The notes below the pieces were generated by a model. That model did no database searches. It saw only the letters and a program-made list of their open reading frames with translations, and was not told the origin of the DNA. This document shows positions 13,501-27,620 of a DNA stretch of 64,000 bases, piece by piece (position 1 is the first letter of the stretch; the number at the start of each line of letters is the position of its first letter). The position numbers and the translations under genes are program-made. Source of the stretch: Chaunax sp. Z400 (taxonomy: Eukaryota > Chordata > Actinopteri > Lophiiformes > Chaunacidae); NCBI GenBank assembly GCA_037577475.1, contig CM075189.1, forward strand, positions 17,895,839-17,959,838. Reading direction: 5' to 3'.

Positions 13501-15373
13501 TCTGCCTGTCAATGCCGCTGCTGCTCCATATGCATTTTCTGCTGCACTTTCAGCCCCTCCACCACCCCAGCATCCACCAGCATCCACCTGTAGGGGGATT
13601 CAAGAAGTTTTTCTCATCATATCTGCGGGGAGTGATGAGTTCGGAGCCCAGATGCCAAAATCTATATGTCCTGCTGCTGCAACAAAAAAACATTTCAAAC
13701 TCGTGAGTTGTCTGACTGAACTTGTTTTGGAGTGGAGCTGTGGAGGATACACAGTGCTTTACCTCTAAGTGGAACCATGATTTACAAAAGGAACATTATG
13801 CCATCTTTAAAGAGACTTGAAACTAGCAACTGAGACCATGAACTTAGTGAACTTAATGAAATTAGGAACCTATGTACTGAGGTAATAAATCAAATGAGAA
13901 GCAGTAGTAATAGCACAAGTAGTAGTAGCAATTTTCCCATAAACTGATGAACAATTGGACTTTTCTCTACAATGGAAATGGAAGGTTATGTCAACCTCAA
14001 TATCCTCAATGTCAACTGTATTTTTTTTAGTTAATTGAAGTAATAAATGACTCAGTGTTTGCTATATTGACTAGGTTCTCCTAGTTTTCTAACCAGGCAG
14101 GGCATGCTGCAGCTCAAAAACAAGGCTTTCTTTTCATTTGTAAACTACTGAGAGTACGTTTCCAACCGTTAAAAGGACATGCCAAAATACGAGCGCAGAG
14201 GATGTCATCGACAAGAATGCACTTTAAAGTGTTTTGACTGACTCGGATATGTAGCTGTACGAATCAAGTAATTACTTACAATAAGGGTTTCTGCAGGCTG
14301 CAGACTTTTTAAGACCTTTTCAAGACTATTATAAAAAGTCCCAGTTACTTGCAAAGTGAATTAATGTATTCACAGAACCGTGTGGAAACAATAGTGTATT
14401 TGTGTGTACTCCAAAAAAAAAAAAAAAAAGGGTGATAGAGGCAGACTTTTTAAGGCCTAAAGCTAAGATGATCAAATTTGAGACTTTTTAAGAGCTCGCA
14501 GGAACCCTGAATTATTCTATTTTTGCCAGACATTGGTAACTTTTATGTTTCTAATGGCTTCATTGAGACATTTACGTGTTCACTGAAGGAGGCGCATGCC
14601 ACAAGGTGCATGAGAGAGAGAGTGAGGAGAAAAAGGAAGAGAATGTGTTGAGTTAAAAATGTTATGATAGCACCGAAGAGCTGCATGACGGATGGATTTT
14701 GAGGTTCTTGCAATGGGTAATGAGATCCTATATCACTATATAGAATGGCTTAAGTTATGCCATGTGACAGATTTCTGCCTGTGCTCTTTTGTCTTTGCTC
14801 TTCTCTATAGTTTCAAGTGGACAGGACTGTAAAAAGGGGGTGTCATACACTGCAGTGCACCAGTCAAAATTTTGCAATCAAAATCTGATGCATTGTGGGG
14901 TTGTTTCCACAGGTTAAACAGGCCACTGTCAATCAAATCTAAATTTTGTTGCTTTATTTGGTGATGAATGTTGCATGTTGCAAGTTTTTAAGAGGAAAAT
15001 ACAGCTGTCTCATTAGCTCTCTCATTGAAAAACATATCTTATGTTGCACAACAGCAGTAAATGATGCAATCGAAGTGTCTCATGCTGCCCACAACAGGTC
15101 AGAAAAAAAGGAATGTATCAGCGTAGCTATTGTTAGTGTATCCCTGTGCCATATGGTTGCCTGTTGCTCTGTGTCAAATGTAGCGACAGAGGGAAAGGAT
15201 CACAAATTCTCCTCACAGGTCAGTGCTCACCATGGAGGAGAGCTGAACTGAAATCTTCCTCATGTAATATGACAACCAGCTGTAGCGTGTTGATGTTGTC
15301 AGCTCCTGAATATACAGCATCCCAGAATAACGAGAGGCATAAGTCAATGTTATAGAGGCTGACAAGGACTGGA

Positions 15374-15437
<64 letters not shown>

Positions 15438-15445
15438 GTGTGTGT

Positions 15446-15543
<98 letters not shown>

Positions 15544-15551
15544 GTGTGTGT

Positions 15552-15588
<37 letters not shown>

Positions 15589-18500
15589 CTCCTCGTGCTT
15601 ACATTTTAGAATCTGCCACAAAGTGCGACATGGTGAGTAATTATGCTTTAGCCTTAGCGTGTGTGTGATTTACACTTACTATTCTTTGCTGCCGCTGCTT
15701 TTTCCTTAGCCTGATGAACTCCTTGTGTTGCCTCGAGACAAAGTTAACAGCTGCGTACTCCAGCAGGGCAGCAAACACAAACAGGAGACAGACCGCCATC
15801 CAAATGTCAATGGCCTTCACGTAGGACACCTGGAAACAGATAAGGTTAAAGAGTCATCAGCGACCAATCCGTGAGGCTAATGGATAATCTGTGGGCTGTT
15901 CACAATCTACCCATTCCTCAGCTTCCTCTGGGATGCAATGACACACATCTTTGGGGCTGCCAAGATTTATGAGTCAGTGGGATGTGGGTAGTTGACACAC
16001 AGCCAAGAGACAGGTCATGGTTTAGACTCGAGGAGAGCCCTGGCCGGGTCTTTCATGAGAGAAGATATGTCACAGCTAATCTGTAATGCCCACTGAGCAA
16101 GCATTGTGTGGAAACTTCACTCAATTGAGCAGCAGTTTACTGTCGGTTACAGATACACACATGAAAGTGGGGAAAAAAATGGAAATGACATGACACTTTC
16201 CAATGAATTACAGTCTCATCTGTCACAAATCTTTTTATTTGTTGTTGTTTTTTTTTTTTACTGTTTTACGTAACATCCCATTGAACACCAATTTACTAGG
16301 TTTCTAAGTATTTCAACCAAATGTAAAAACCGAATTATTTACTCCCCTCTTCCATGGTTTTCCTTTAAAAAAAAAGAAACAAAACGTATTTTAAAATTTC
16401 GGGCAGGTATTTCATTTTTTAGTAAGTATTTCTAACACTTTTCTAATTTCTAATTCCTCCATGTTTATACCAATGCAGTAGAATGATTTTCCATGTAATA
16501 TAGTCCAATATATCACAGAAAAGTTCGGCCTCAAAAGCATACTATCTATTCAATCAGGCAGTCCCATGGAGATAAAGATCTCTTTTCCAAGAGAGACCTC
16601 AGAACACAAACAGCCACAGAAACTAACACAACTTAAAAACCGCAATAATCATTCACAGGGACATAAACAGAAGCATAAAGGAATAAAGGAAGTTTAAAAT
16701 CTCCAAGAGGAATGTAAGACGCTAGTTTAAGATGAGTTTCCAGTTACTTGCATTTATAAGGTGCATAGTAGGTCTAACTGAACCCAGTCCTATTATATAT
16801 ATATATATTATATTTATACATGTTATATTATACATGAGGGACATGTACCAGATGGTGTACTGTTACAGGATTTAAATTAGAGACAACAGCACAGCTTCAT
16901 AAATGAATAACATGAGATGAATATTGATTATTGACTGTGAAGGCTCTGACAGACCAGAGCCAGCCTGTCAGCCAATATTGTCGGTGAGCCTAGATTTTGC
17001 GGTGTCTTTCACACCCTTTGGTGCTTGTTGGTCCTTGTCTGAGGCTTTTCGGCCCAATTGAGCACGTTGAAGCGGCAGCAGAGCCCGTCAGTGAAAGAAA
17101 TCACCCTTATTGATGTTTCAGCTAAAAGTGAATTGGTGCACACGAAGAGAAACAAAAGTGCGGAAAGCAAGCAATCGACTTAAGTCAGGTGGGAATACAG
17201 AAGGACCATCTCATTTTTCAACGATCATCTCAATACTCTAATAATTTCACAAGGGCATGGTCAACTGGAATAAAGCAAATGAAGACCAACTGAATGCTTT
17301 ATTATAGCGTTTTATATATCTGCAGTCCTTCTTCCGGTTTCCCCTTAAGAATGATGAATACAGACTATCGCCACCTCCTGGAATGGTGAGTCATTTCTTC
17401 TCAAGTATGAGAAACATGCTGTCGTCTTTTAGAAACTATTTTTCTGGACAAGTACAGATGATGGAGAGCTTCATCGTATGACACAACCACAATCATCTGA
17501 AGCCGAACATAATCAAAACCAATGGGCTTGAGGCCGACTACTGCTGTATCTCTGCTAAATGTGTTACGTTCACGGAGTGAAACATTAAAAAAAACAGAGT
17601 CAAGTTCATTGTACGTGTTTCAAGTTGGGCACCAAGATTTAGTGTCCCGCCAAATGTGAAATATGAATCCCATTTTCTGTTATGAGTTATGGCGTTTGAT
17701 GATGAGTTAAGTGTTCTTGCAAAGCATTAGTGTAAGAGTCTGTCGTAAATTGTGCGTGAATTATTGGATCATGGGATAAAATATGTATTGTGGTAGTCAT
17801 AGCGTCCTCAACCTTTAAAACTACAAAACATTACACATCTTGATCACTAGACTCCAGACTCACCTTGGGGAGAGAGGCTCTTGAACCAGAGCTCTGTGTA
17901 GTCATCGTCAGGACAGTGGTGATGCCCAGACCCACTCTGGCTGGTGCAGCATCCATGTTTATCCAGAAAGACACCCATGACAGGATGACGATGAGGAGGG
18001 AAGGTATGTACATCTGGATCAAGTAGTAGCCCATTTGACGCTCCAGGTGGAACTTAACCTCAATGCAGGTGAATTTACCTGCAGATGCACAACATTGCAC
18101 ATTCAAATGTCTTGCATTGTTGTTTTTTTAAATACACTGCTTGAATCAGAGAATTGAATGTAGATGTATGATAAAGTTATTGGCTAAAGATCGAATGACA
18201 TTACATCTTAGGTAAAACAACCATACAGCAAACATAGTTTAAATCATAACAGAAAACCTTGCTTTTAAAAAGTCATTTTTATACCTGTATTGTAATACTT
18301 GGTGCAGTAGTCCAAATCCATTTCATCTTTTAGCACAAACTGGGGGAGGGTGAGATCGTCAGCCACCTGAACGGGGTTCTCAGACAGCCACTCGAAGATC
18401 AAGTCATTCATGGTGTAACCAACTGTGTGTGAGCAGAAAACAGAGGAGATGAAGAGAAGAAGGAAGACATTTGAAAAAGAGACATTTCACATTAGCTGAT

Positions 18501-21500
18501 ATCATGTTGAATAAAACAGACTATGAACTCCCCTGGTCTTGTTTCCATCAATATAATTTCATGTCAGTTTCTTGCACATAATTTCAGATAAATTCTGTCA
18601 TTCCTTGAGAAGATATGATGGGATACATTTTACAATTTCAAAGTTATCTACTCGACAAAGAGGAGGATAAGATGCTGCATTGCTCTGATATACACTCTCA
18701 CACATGTTGATTGTTCTTAAAACTTAGCAACTTAGCTGATTAATACATTTAGAGTAATGCATTTTACTTCCCACTGCACTACATCATTTTCACACATGAA
18801 TAATAATATTTCCACAAAGGTGCTGCAAGTAGGCATCAAAACAAACTGCATATTGGCTCCAGACTATTAACGGGGAATGGCTGCAGTCACAGGACACAAC
18901 ATTAACATGCCTTGTTGTTGGAAGCATTGCAAAAGATGCTGCTGCTTACTGTACATCTTAAAATACTTCTTGAATCTGAGTGCACCACTGTTAAATATCC
19001 TTGTCTTGTTATCACTACTGCTCTGATCCAAATCCCCTTCCTCCTCCTTAACCTATTTTCTTTCCTACCCCACAGCTCTAACTGGAATCTTTTTTCTTTT
19101 TTTTTACCACAGTATAAAATCTGTGCGAGAGAATCATGATAAACCTCGGCTAATGAGAGAGAGAATGAAATTTGAGATTTTGGGAATGTAATGTCGCCAA
19201 TCTGCCCGACCACCAGCTACCTTCTGCCATCATATTTGTCATAATAAAGGTCACCCACCATAGCTTTCGTTATGTTGTCACAGTTGCTCGAAGGTTGCAA
19301 AATAAGGGAGGACATGAGGAGCATATCTACCTGACAGGAAAGACACACTGAGCCGATTATTGCATGTTATCTTCCCGATGCACACTGCTTTCCATGTGCA
19401 CCAATACTGTTAGGTACAACTTTTAACAGAATGGAATGTTTTTTATTCGAGTGAATATACAGTCTAATAAAGAACTTGAACACTCGAGATAAGTATAATT
19501 ATTTTGCTTGCACACACAATTTGCTCCTCTTTGGGGTTGTACTCCTTCTCACAGTTGCCTGATCATAGGTATATTAAAAATGCATGCCACATGCAACACC
19601 AATGCAGCATTCCTTACACATCTGAATGACATTGCTGTCTCCTGGGATCCTTTAAGGCCTGATTTACAAAGGCATCAATTATTCAAGATGTTATGATGTT
19701 CTAACCTATCCCGAAACACAAGCCCGAGAAACAACACCACTAAAACACACACATTCACACATCCTTCTGCAACAAGCAAGGGGAATACCAATGCTTTCAT
19801 AGGACAGTGCAATTTTATTCTGTCTGCAACAGCCAAGATGCGACTAAATATAATTGACATGGTGTTCAAGGTGCAATAAAATAAATGGAATTCATGAGGC
19901 GGACTGGCTTTAAGATCTTAAGAGGTAGACTGTTAATCACATGCCCTCTTTTTCCAAGTTAAAAAGTAGTTCAGCATATATAAAAAAAAAGCCAATTGCA
20001 GCCATGGTTACTCTTTAGATTTGCCGTCTTACTCTTGCTTTGCATTTACAGTATAAATTACAAAGTAGATGTGAGGTTAGTGGACACTAATGGCTCAAGG
20101 CAAAGTGAAGTAGTATAAGCTGCATATATGGGTCTTTGATGTGTCAGAGTAAGGCAGGATCTTCTGGTTGGTTCTATACATATATATCTATATTAGCCCG
20201 TGGCATGAAAGGCCAGAAAAGAAGATTGGCCTTGGCTCTCTCAAACCACAAAGATAGCTCTTCTCTTTCTTATCCCATCACCCACCTCTCGCTCACTTTC
20301 TAGTGTTGAGCAGATGGTGTTTTCACAGCTCAAGTAGTGCCAGTAAAACCTATGATGTCATTTTAACATCAAGCTCCAGCCAAGGTGATCACACCCTTGG
20401 GTTTTGTGCCGTCCTTGTCAACACAAGGCCGAGCATCCTCAACAGGTCTTTAATCAGAAATGATTACATCTAATGGCAGCATAATGTGATGCATTTTACC
20501 CAAACGCAAACAGACAAACACACACTGCTGCTTCAAGCATACATCGATTTGTCCTCTCATATACTCTCCGAAACTGTAGTTTTTGTTTTTGTGGTAGCTG
20601 ATGTACACATTTATTGGATGTTTTGTGTTTGTCCCTGCATTAATTTGTAGAAATAAATCATTCTGCTTCCTCTGCAAAGATGGCAAACTAGCCCCAACAA
20701 ACCACTTCCTCCTATTCTTGGTGAATCAGATAGGGACATGGGTAGAGATACCACCATTCAGTCTGGCTCCTTTATCTATTTGTGAGAAATGCTTCTGAAA
20801 AGGTGCAGTGACTTCATGGAACGAGTGCGCCTTTTGTTTCCTCTCTTTTGCGAGACTTACATTATTTGTGCCTTAACGGAAAATTAGGTCTCCTCTAGGC
20901 ATGTGGGGTGGGTCACATATAATAAAAGGGACAGAAAATTGAAGTTTTATTATTTATATCCTGGAAATTGGCTTCATGAGGTCAGACAGTCTACTGTCTC
21001 TGCTAAAGGCAAAAGAAGACTGAAAGAAGATAAGATTATTTAGCCCCTATCTTCTATCAATAGAATAACTCTTTAAAAAGGTCCAAATGCCTTTTGTACA
21101 TTTCTTGAACATTTTGAATAAATACGGTGAAGTACAGTGAATGTGAACTAATAAAGAATGTGGCTAATTGGCAGTATGCTAACCCCACCATTCGTTACTG
21201 TTGCTAGAAAGCAACGTTAGACACTTTACGTACAGGCAGAAAGCAAAGAATCAGAAGGAGGGTGGTGATAAAAGATAGGAATGTGGGACAAAAGGAAGAG
21301 GAAAAAGAGAAGAAGACTTACAGCTTTCAAGCTGCATGGTACAGGTCTGAATGTCCATTGGGAAATTCTTCAAGTCCATAGGGCAGGAAAGGATAAGAGT
21401 CAGCCTGAGATAGAAAAACAGATTGGAAGAGAGAAGAGGAGCAATAGGAGGATGCCAACAGCAGAAAAAGGGTTGAAGTAAAGACACCAAAACACACGGA

Positions 21501-24500
21501 GTACGGATGGGTGGACAGATTAAAAGCATAGTGAAATAAATCAGGGACGAGATGCTTTGTTTCGCATATTATGAGACAGGAGTACTGATGCATAACTGAT
21601 TTTCCTGGAAACATTGAGTTACTCTGCCTTTTGATTACTAGTCACATAATAACTAAGGCAACAAAATTGATGTAGGCATCCCTACTTTTTTAAAATTTGT
21701 TGCGGTGTTGATGCATTAAGCCTTCAAGAATCCTCAAAGACAAAAGAGAGAGCTATTTGGGAGTCTATTTGAAGGAAAGCTGTGTAATTGCCTGCTGTAA
21801 TGCATTACCCAAAGGCGACAGGGGAGCCGACAGCAGTATACACACAGACGCCAGTTTTCTACTGTCTTATAATGACAATTTCTCTTTTAACAGCTCAAAA
21901 ACCAACTAGAAATACCAAAGTGATTGATTCTCCTGACATCGTCTGAATAGTGTTGTGTGTCTAGAGCACGCAAAAATGTTTTGATCCATAATTACATAGT
22001 TAGGAAGACGCGGTAAATCAGTGGAATGAGGTGGTGATTATCGGTAATTGCAATACTGTGAGTCTGAGCACACCACAGGATTTATGTTATATGTCTCTCC
22101 CTCTTCCAAAAGCTGTTTTCTCATCCAGAAAATCAAACAGGAGTACGCACTCTAACTCAGGGGGGGGGGGGGGGGGGGAAATCACATGATTAGACGAACT
22201 ACAGAGGGAATTTGAATTAGAAGAGAAAGATTTCTTCAGAAAGCCAGAAAAAAATCAGAAGAGGGCAACACAGTGATAGAGATCCTTGAAGAAAAACCAG
22301 CAAGAAAACTATTTTTAAGGGAAAAATACTGGATATATTAAAGCAAAATGGGTAAAAAGACAGACAGAAATAGAAAGACAGAAATATCACATAAGGATTG
22401 CTATTCATTTAGTGCACACAAGAAGAGAGAATTGTATTTATCTCTCATATTAAAATTTGGAAAACGACTCTAATAATGGACAATTTTGGACATCTGGTGC
22501 AATATGTCATACATTATCATTTAAACTGATATGCCCCAACAGTGGTCTTTTTTTCCTCATTCATTTTGCTTTATTTTTGTCTTATGCAGGTTGTAAATGT
22601 TGACCCTCATTAAATAAAAAGTATTAAAATAAATGTCTGAATATTTGCTTGAAAAATTATTACAATTTTACAGTGATTTTCCAACAACACAATATTTTAC
22701 AGAGAAAGAGAGGGCATCCAACGAGGGGTGAAATGCGTGTTCTCATAAGCAGAGACCAGTTTGGATCTAAAACACCATTTTGCTCTTGCTTTCATCCCTG
22801 AAAAGTGTAAATACTTGGTTGCTTGACTACAATAAAATGTTGCACATCTTTCCAAGGTGAATTACTTTGAAGTTGTATCCTGTGAACTCGTGACACACAA
22901 GCAGGAAAGTATTTTGCTGACCTGTGGTGCATCTATGTTGGCGGAAAGGTGGACTAAGGTTATGCTATTGATCTGCTGCCATTGTGGTCAAAATGTCATG
23001 TATGGGAGGGATTTGTTTGCTGTCTGCCTGCTTGGACCAGACTCATCTTTTCACTTATTTGATACAAAAATAAATAAATTTAAAAAATGGTTGCTTCTTT
23101 CATGTCATTCAATTGAAGACATACTTGGAAGCTGAGCAAAATTACATTTTGTGCCCCGGTCTTAAGCATCTTTTTAAAAATGATGTTAATCTTAAATTTT
23201 AACATAACTTTTTACACAAATGTGTAAACAAAAGAATAGCGATTGAATGAATAGACATTATACTGCAGCTACATTTGATAAAGCCACTGAAGTCATTCTC
23301 CAATTGGCCAGAACAGAACCCAAGTACTTCGATCTTAAAGTTTAGGGAATATTATCTTCAGTTACCTGATGCTGTACAGAACGCTGCCATCTTGGAAAAT
23401 CCGTAGCAGCTTATTATCGGTGGTGACCTCGTGGAAATTTGCTCCTTTCTCGTTTGCAAAGAATAAGTCAGGTTTCCAGATAGAGTCCAACATGGATGGA
23501 TCCAGATCAAGGGAGTCATCCGGATATTCCCTGTACGCCAAGCGAGGGTCGTTCCATTTTTGCCGTAGAAACACATTGAGTCTGTAGTCCTGTGGAAAAC
23601 ATAGTGAGGGTTATAGTATAGATGGAGAACTTAGAAGAGGTTTATGGGAGTGTTCTCTAACTGGTCACTGTTGGAGTTTATTCTGCCTCATACTGAGTTG
23701 AAGTTGATCAAAGCTGTTACTCTATTGAAGATGAAACCATGATGAAACATAATAGCACCTGTCTTTGTTGGAATATCACTTCTTAGTCTGAATTTACAAT
23801 TTATTTTAACTATTTAAAACAGTTTCATATGCAATAATATAAACCACAGTACAAAGAAAAATACTTCAATGTAGAGTCTAATGTGTCCATTTCCTTATTG
23901 ACATGGGATTCTTATTCTTTTTATAATCTGGACAGCATCATAGGATTTGATTTGTGAGTAGAAAAATGTAATTTTCTCAGACAATTAGTGGAGTACTTGG
24001 AAAAAATACTTTTTTTAAATTAAAAATTATGTTTACTTCTTGCATAATTACCATATACAACATCTACTACAAATAATATAGCACTTTTCGAAAAACAACA
24101 TATTTCCCAATCATAAATAAGATGCAAGCATGGGTGTTATTATCTATTTTTACCATGTATCCTCACCGGATCGAGATAGTAAAGTTACCAACTGTTCACC
24201 ATATAATCGTATAAAGTAACTGATTGAATATGCGAGGTTTGTTCGACCGTTGTAGAATCATGTCCTGCTCTTGAACAGAGGGTTGGCGATCCAAACCAGG
24301 CAAAGAACTAAACATAATCACTCCAGCCTGCAGCCAGCAAACATGAGTAATTAAATTAGAATTCTAATCTGTGCAATTAATTCAGAATTCATCTTTGGGC
24401 ATTGTAGATTGTTCCCATTGCTTGCTTGTTCACATCACGTATCAGAATAAAAAGCACGCTTTACCAGTGCATACAATGACATCATTAGTGCTTTTGTTCT

Positions 24501-27500
24501 CTGGGCTGACCTCACTGCAGATCCGACCCTCTGGGCCTCCCTCAGACGCTTTTAAACAATTCGCTGCAGTATCGTGCTGAGCAGGCAGCTACAAAACTGT
24601 AAATGCAGAGTTCAGGATGGACGTTTCTCCCTGAACCCCTCTCCACCCCACCCTCTCTCTCTTACCCCTTTTCTTTCACTTTCTCAATTTTTCATTTTAA
24701 TTGCAGAGTGGACAGTTCATTATCAGCATGTCAGTGACCCAATGGATCTGAAGGTTGCACTGTTACGCTCCAGGAAACACAGAAGTGAGGGAACGACTTC
24801 AGGCAAAGAAATTGGTAGGAAAGAAAGGGGATGCAGTGTTTCAAGATTTCCCTTTAAATAAGGCAGAGATGCAACTAGTTCATTCTGCATAATCATGTCC
24901 AGAAACGAATAAACAGTGAGATTTTTAAACTTAGAAATATTGTTTTTAAGTATATACATTTGTCGATCTAACATGGGGACCATTTGAAATCACTAAAGTC
25001 CTCTTACCATTGTAGTTTCTGTGATGGAGCCAAAGCTGTTGATGAAAATATTACAGGTGACATTCACAGGTGGACCTGAGGGAAGAATAAAACAGACAGA
25101 ATTGACACATTTTTTCACCTCAGATTGGATTCATGAGATCAAACTGCTGTCCACAATAAGAAAATACAGCCATTAAACGAGGAGATGGCAAGATCTAAAG
25201 TTTCTTTTCATCCAGTCACTCTGAGTGATGATGTTACTACTCAGGTTCTGCCTGCTTCAGCTCTGCTGTGGAGCCCAAATTACAAAAGAATCCCATTTGT
25301 ACTGTACGAACCTGTAATCTATACATCTTGAATCTGCTTAAACTGACAGCACCTGCCTTGTGATTTCGTACCACACAATGCCAGCACAAATGAGCCAAAG
25401 GAGTAAATCGAACTTTTCGGAAGATAAGATCACTATGATGGTAGAGGAGATTGATGCCATGCAGGCAACATATATTATTGGGTGAACTAAATAGTGGTTG
25501 TCAAACACACAGTTTTGGTGAGTGGGTTACCACTGCAGTGAAAGAGCTGGGTAGAAAGACAGAACAGTGGCTGATATGAAAATTAAATGCGTTGGTGATT
25601 AATTACTCACACCTTTAATTGATAATTCATATCACATTTTTCATAAAGCTCCTGCAAAATTCACCACAGGCTCCCAAACTGCAACGTCCTTATTCAGTAT
25701 TCAACAGAGTTTCTGACGGACCAACATGCATCACATACACATGAGAATGGTCAGCTGCTTAGCTTTCATGGCATAGATCCACTGGCTTCTGTTTGGTTTT
25801 CTAGTGTCTTACTCTTTGTTTTCTATACTCTCTGCTGGATTTTCTTGAGGGCTACTGTTGTGGTCTGCCTTGGCATACACTGTACCTTTGAAGTTGGGCC
25901 TGATGCGGGCATCATATCCTGACGTCTTTCCCATGAGCTTGTCCAGGAAGTCAGAAGGTGACAGCTGTGGTCCTACCCTGCCGGGGGGCTTTATCTCCTC
26001 CTTACAGGAGCTCAGTCTGACATTACCCAGGGCGGAAGGGAGAGCGTGAACAAATAAAAACAGAAAGAAAAGAGAGAGAAAAAGTGGGAAACGGCAGAGG
26101 AGGAGTGTGTGTATGTGAGAGGGTTAGCAGTGGGGCTGGTGGGAAAAAAATAATGAGAAGGACAGAGTGAGAAGACAACAGCTATCACCAAGTCAGTCAT
26201 CAGCAAAAAAATTCCCAGCGGTAGATGGGAAATGAGGGTGAAAAATGATGACTGAATGGCTTGCCTCAGCTGGCAACTATTAGCTTATCTCTTTCACATC
26301 ATGTCTCAGACTTATTGTAGTTGTTAGGCCCCAACTCCGTAACTACAGAGAAGCAAAACTGACGCAGAGGTAAACTTGTCCCGTTTCTGCAGCTTCCACT
26401 GCTCATGGCTTAGCGAGGGCAAGGCTTGACGGATCGATGGCTCAATTGTAACGCTATGAATGTCACACCGGGGACCGGAAGGAGTTCGGCGAAGGCTCAG
26501 GCAGCCACAAGCAGGAATAATGAGGCCCGAGTGAAAGTAGAGAAAGTAAGCGAGGGAGAGGAAATCTTGCAAAGAAAGAAAGGAAGGAAGGAAACAAGGA
26601 GAGCACAATTTAAGCCTAGAAATGCTGGATCATAATGGATTTGATTTGTTGCCGACCCATGCTGTGGTGCAGCTGATTGCACCGCCTTGCTTTTGATACA
26701 ATTGTTAACAGTTCATGATCTGCAATGATCTGAAACTCTGGAGTACAAGATGGTGGGGTCAGTCCCCTCCAAGGCACAGCTCTACTGATAGCCTGTGTTT
26801 TCATGAGTAAATATCATGGATATGGACCTGTATTCAGAGTGACATAAACTGCATTGTATAAGAAGCTAAAGGATGGAGGATTTTGTGGAGGATATTTTTA
26901 GGATTGTATTAATGACATCATCTGGTTGCTCTTATTCTGCTATCAGTGGAGAATTAAATTCGCCTTTAGCGCCACCGACTGTTTATCTGTCGAGGTGCTT
27001 AACTTTTCAATGAACACCTACTGACGTGAACATCATGGATCATTTAGTGGCAGAGCCAAACACCACAGCACTATTTTGGGCACATTTTGGTTCTATCCAG
27101 GCAATTTGCTGTTACTGAAGCTTTCAGACAAGAGTCTAAATATAAACATGACAGTGCCAGTAAAACGTCTCTTCTTCTAGATAAGGTGTATTTGCACTGT
27201 TAAACTGTAATTACACTTATACTATAAAGGTGGAAAAATGAATGAGAAAGACAATTAAATCATTTATCAGAGTTAATTGTAGAACAATTGATCGCCAGCT
27301 AAAATGTCACGATCATGACAGACAGAACAAAAAATTTCATTGCAAACCATACAACAGTTTGCATCCCTGGAACCATGCTGCTAATACTGTATGTTTAAAT
27401 CTATTACAAGCACCGGCAACACATTGGAGCTGTACACATCCATCAGTCTTACATCATGAAGCTCAACACTGACTGGTCACCTAAGTCCACTCTGTGGTGT

Positions 27501-27566
27501 TGCTGACTTTACAGTATATTAGTAACCTTGTCATCCTCCTCTTTCCCATTCTTTCTCTCCCATGCG

Positions 27567-27620
<54 letters not shown>

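Larger units (their letters stand above)
10574..15679 (-). other. glra4: glra4 intron 8
   Basis: 5.1-kb intron with GTAAGT donor and CCACAG acceptor. It contains a dispersed repeat (13801-13980), a MITE-like element (14284-14509) and the TG microsatellite (15374-15588). An open frame at 13298-13768 on the plus strand has no recognisable protein. No alternative exon was identified. Confidence 0.85.

Noticed and set aside
13298..13768. 156-codon plus-strand frame in intron 8
   Set aside because: No recognisable protein, proline run from CCA-rich sequence, lies inside an intron on the opposite strand.
15220..15668. Several long frames through the TG microsatellite on both strands
   Set aside because: Dinucleotide repeats lack stops in all frames; translations are Cys-Val or Thr-His strings.
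25076..25885. Search for a second, mutually exclusive exon 3 as in GLRA2
   Set aside because: No 68-base segment with the PPVNVTCN-type reading and splice sites was seen in introns 2 or 3.
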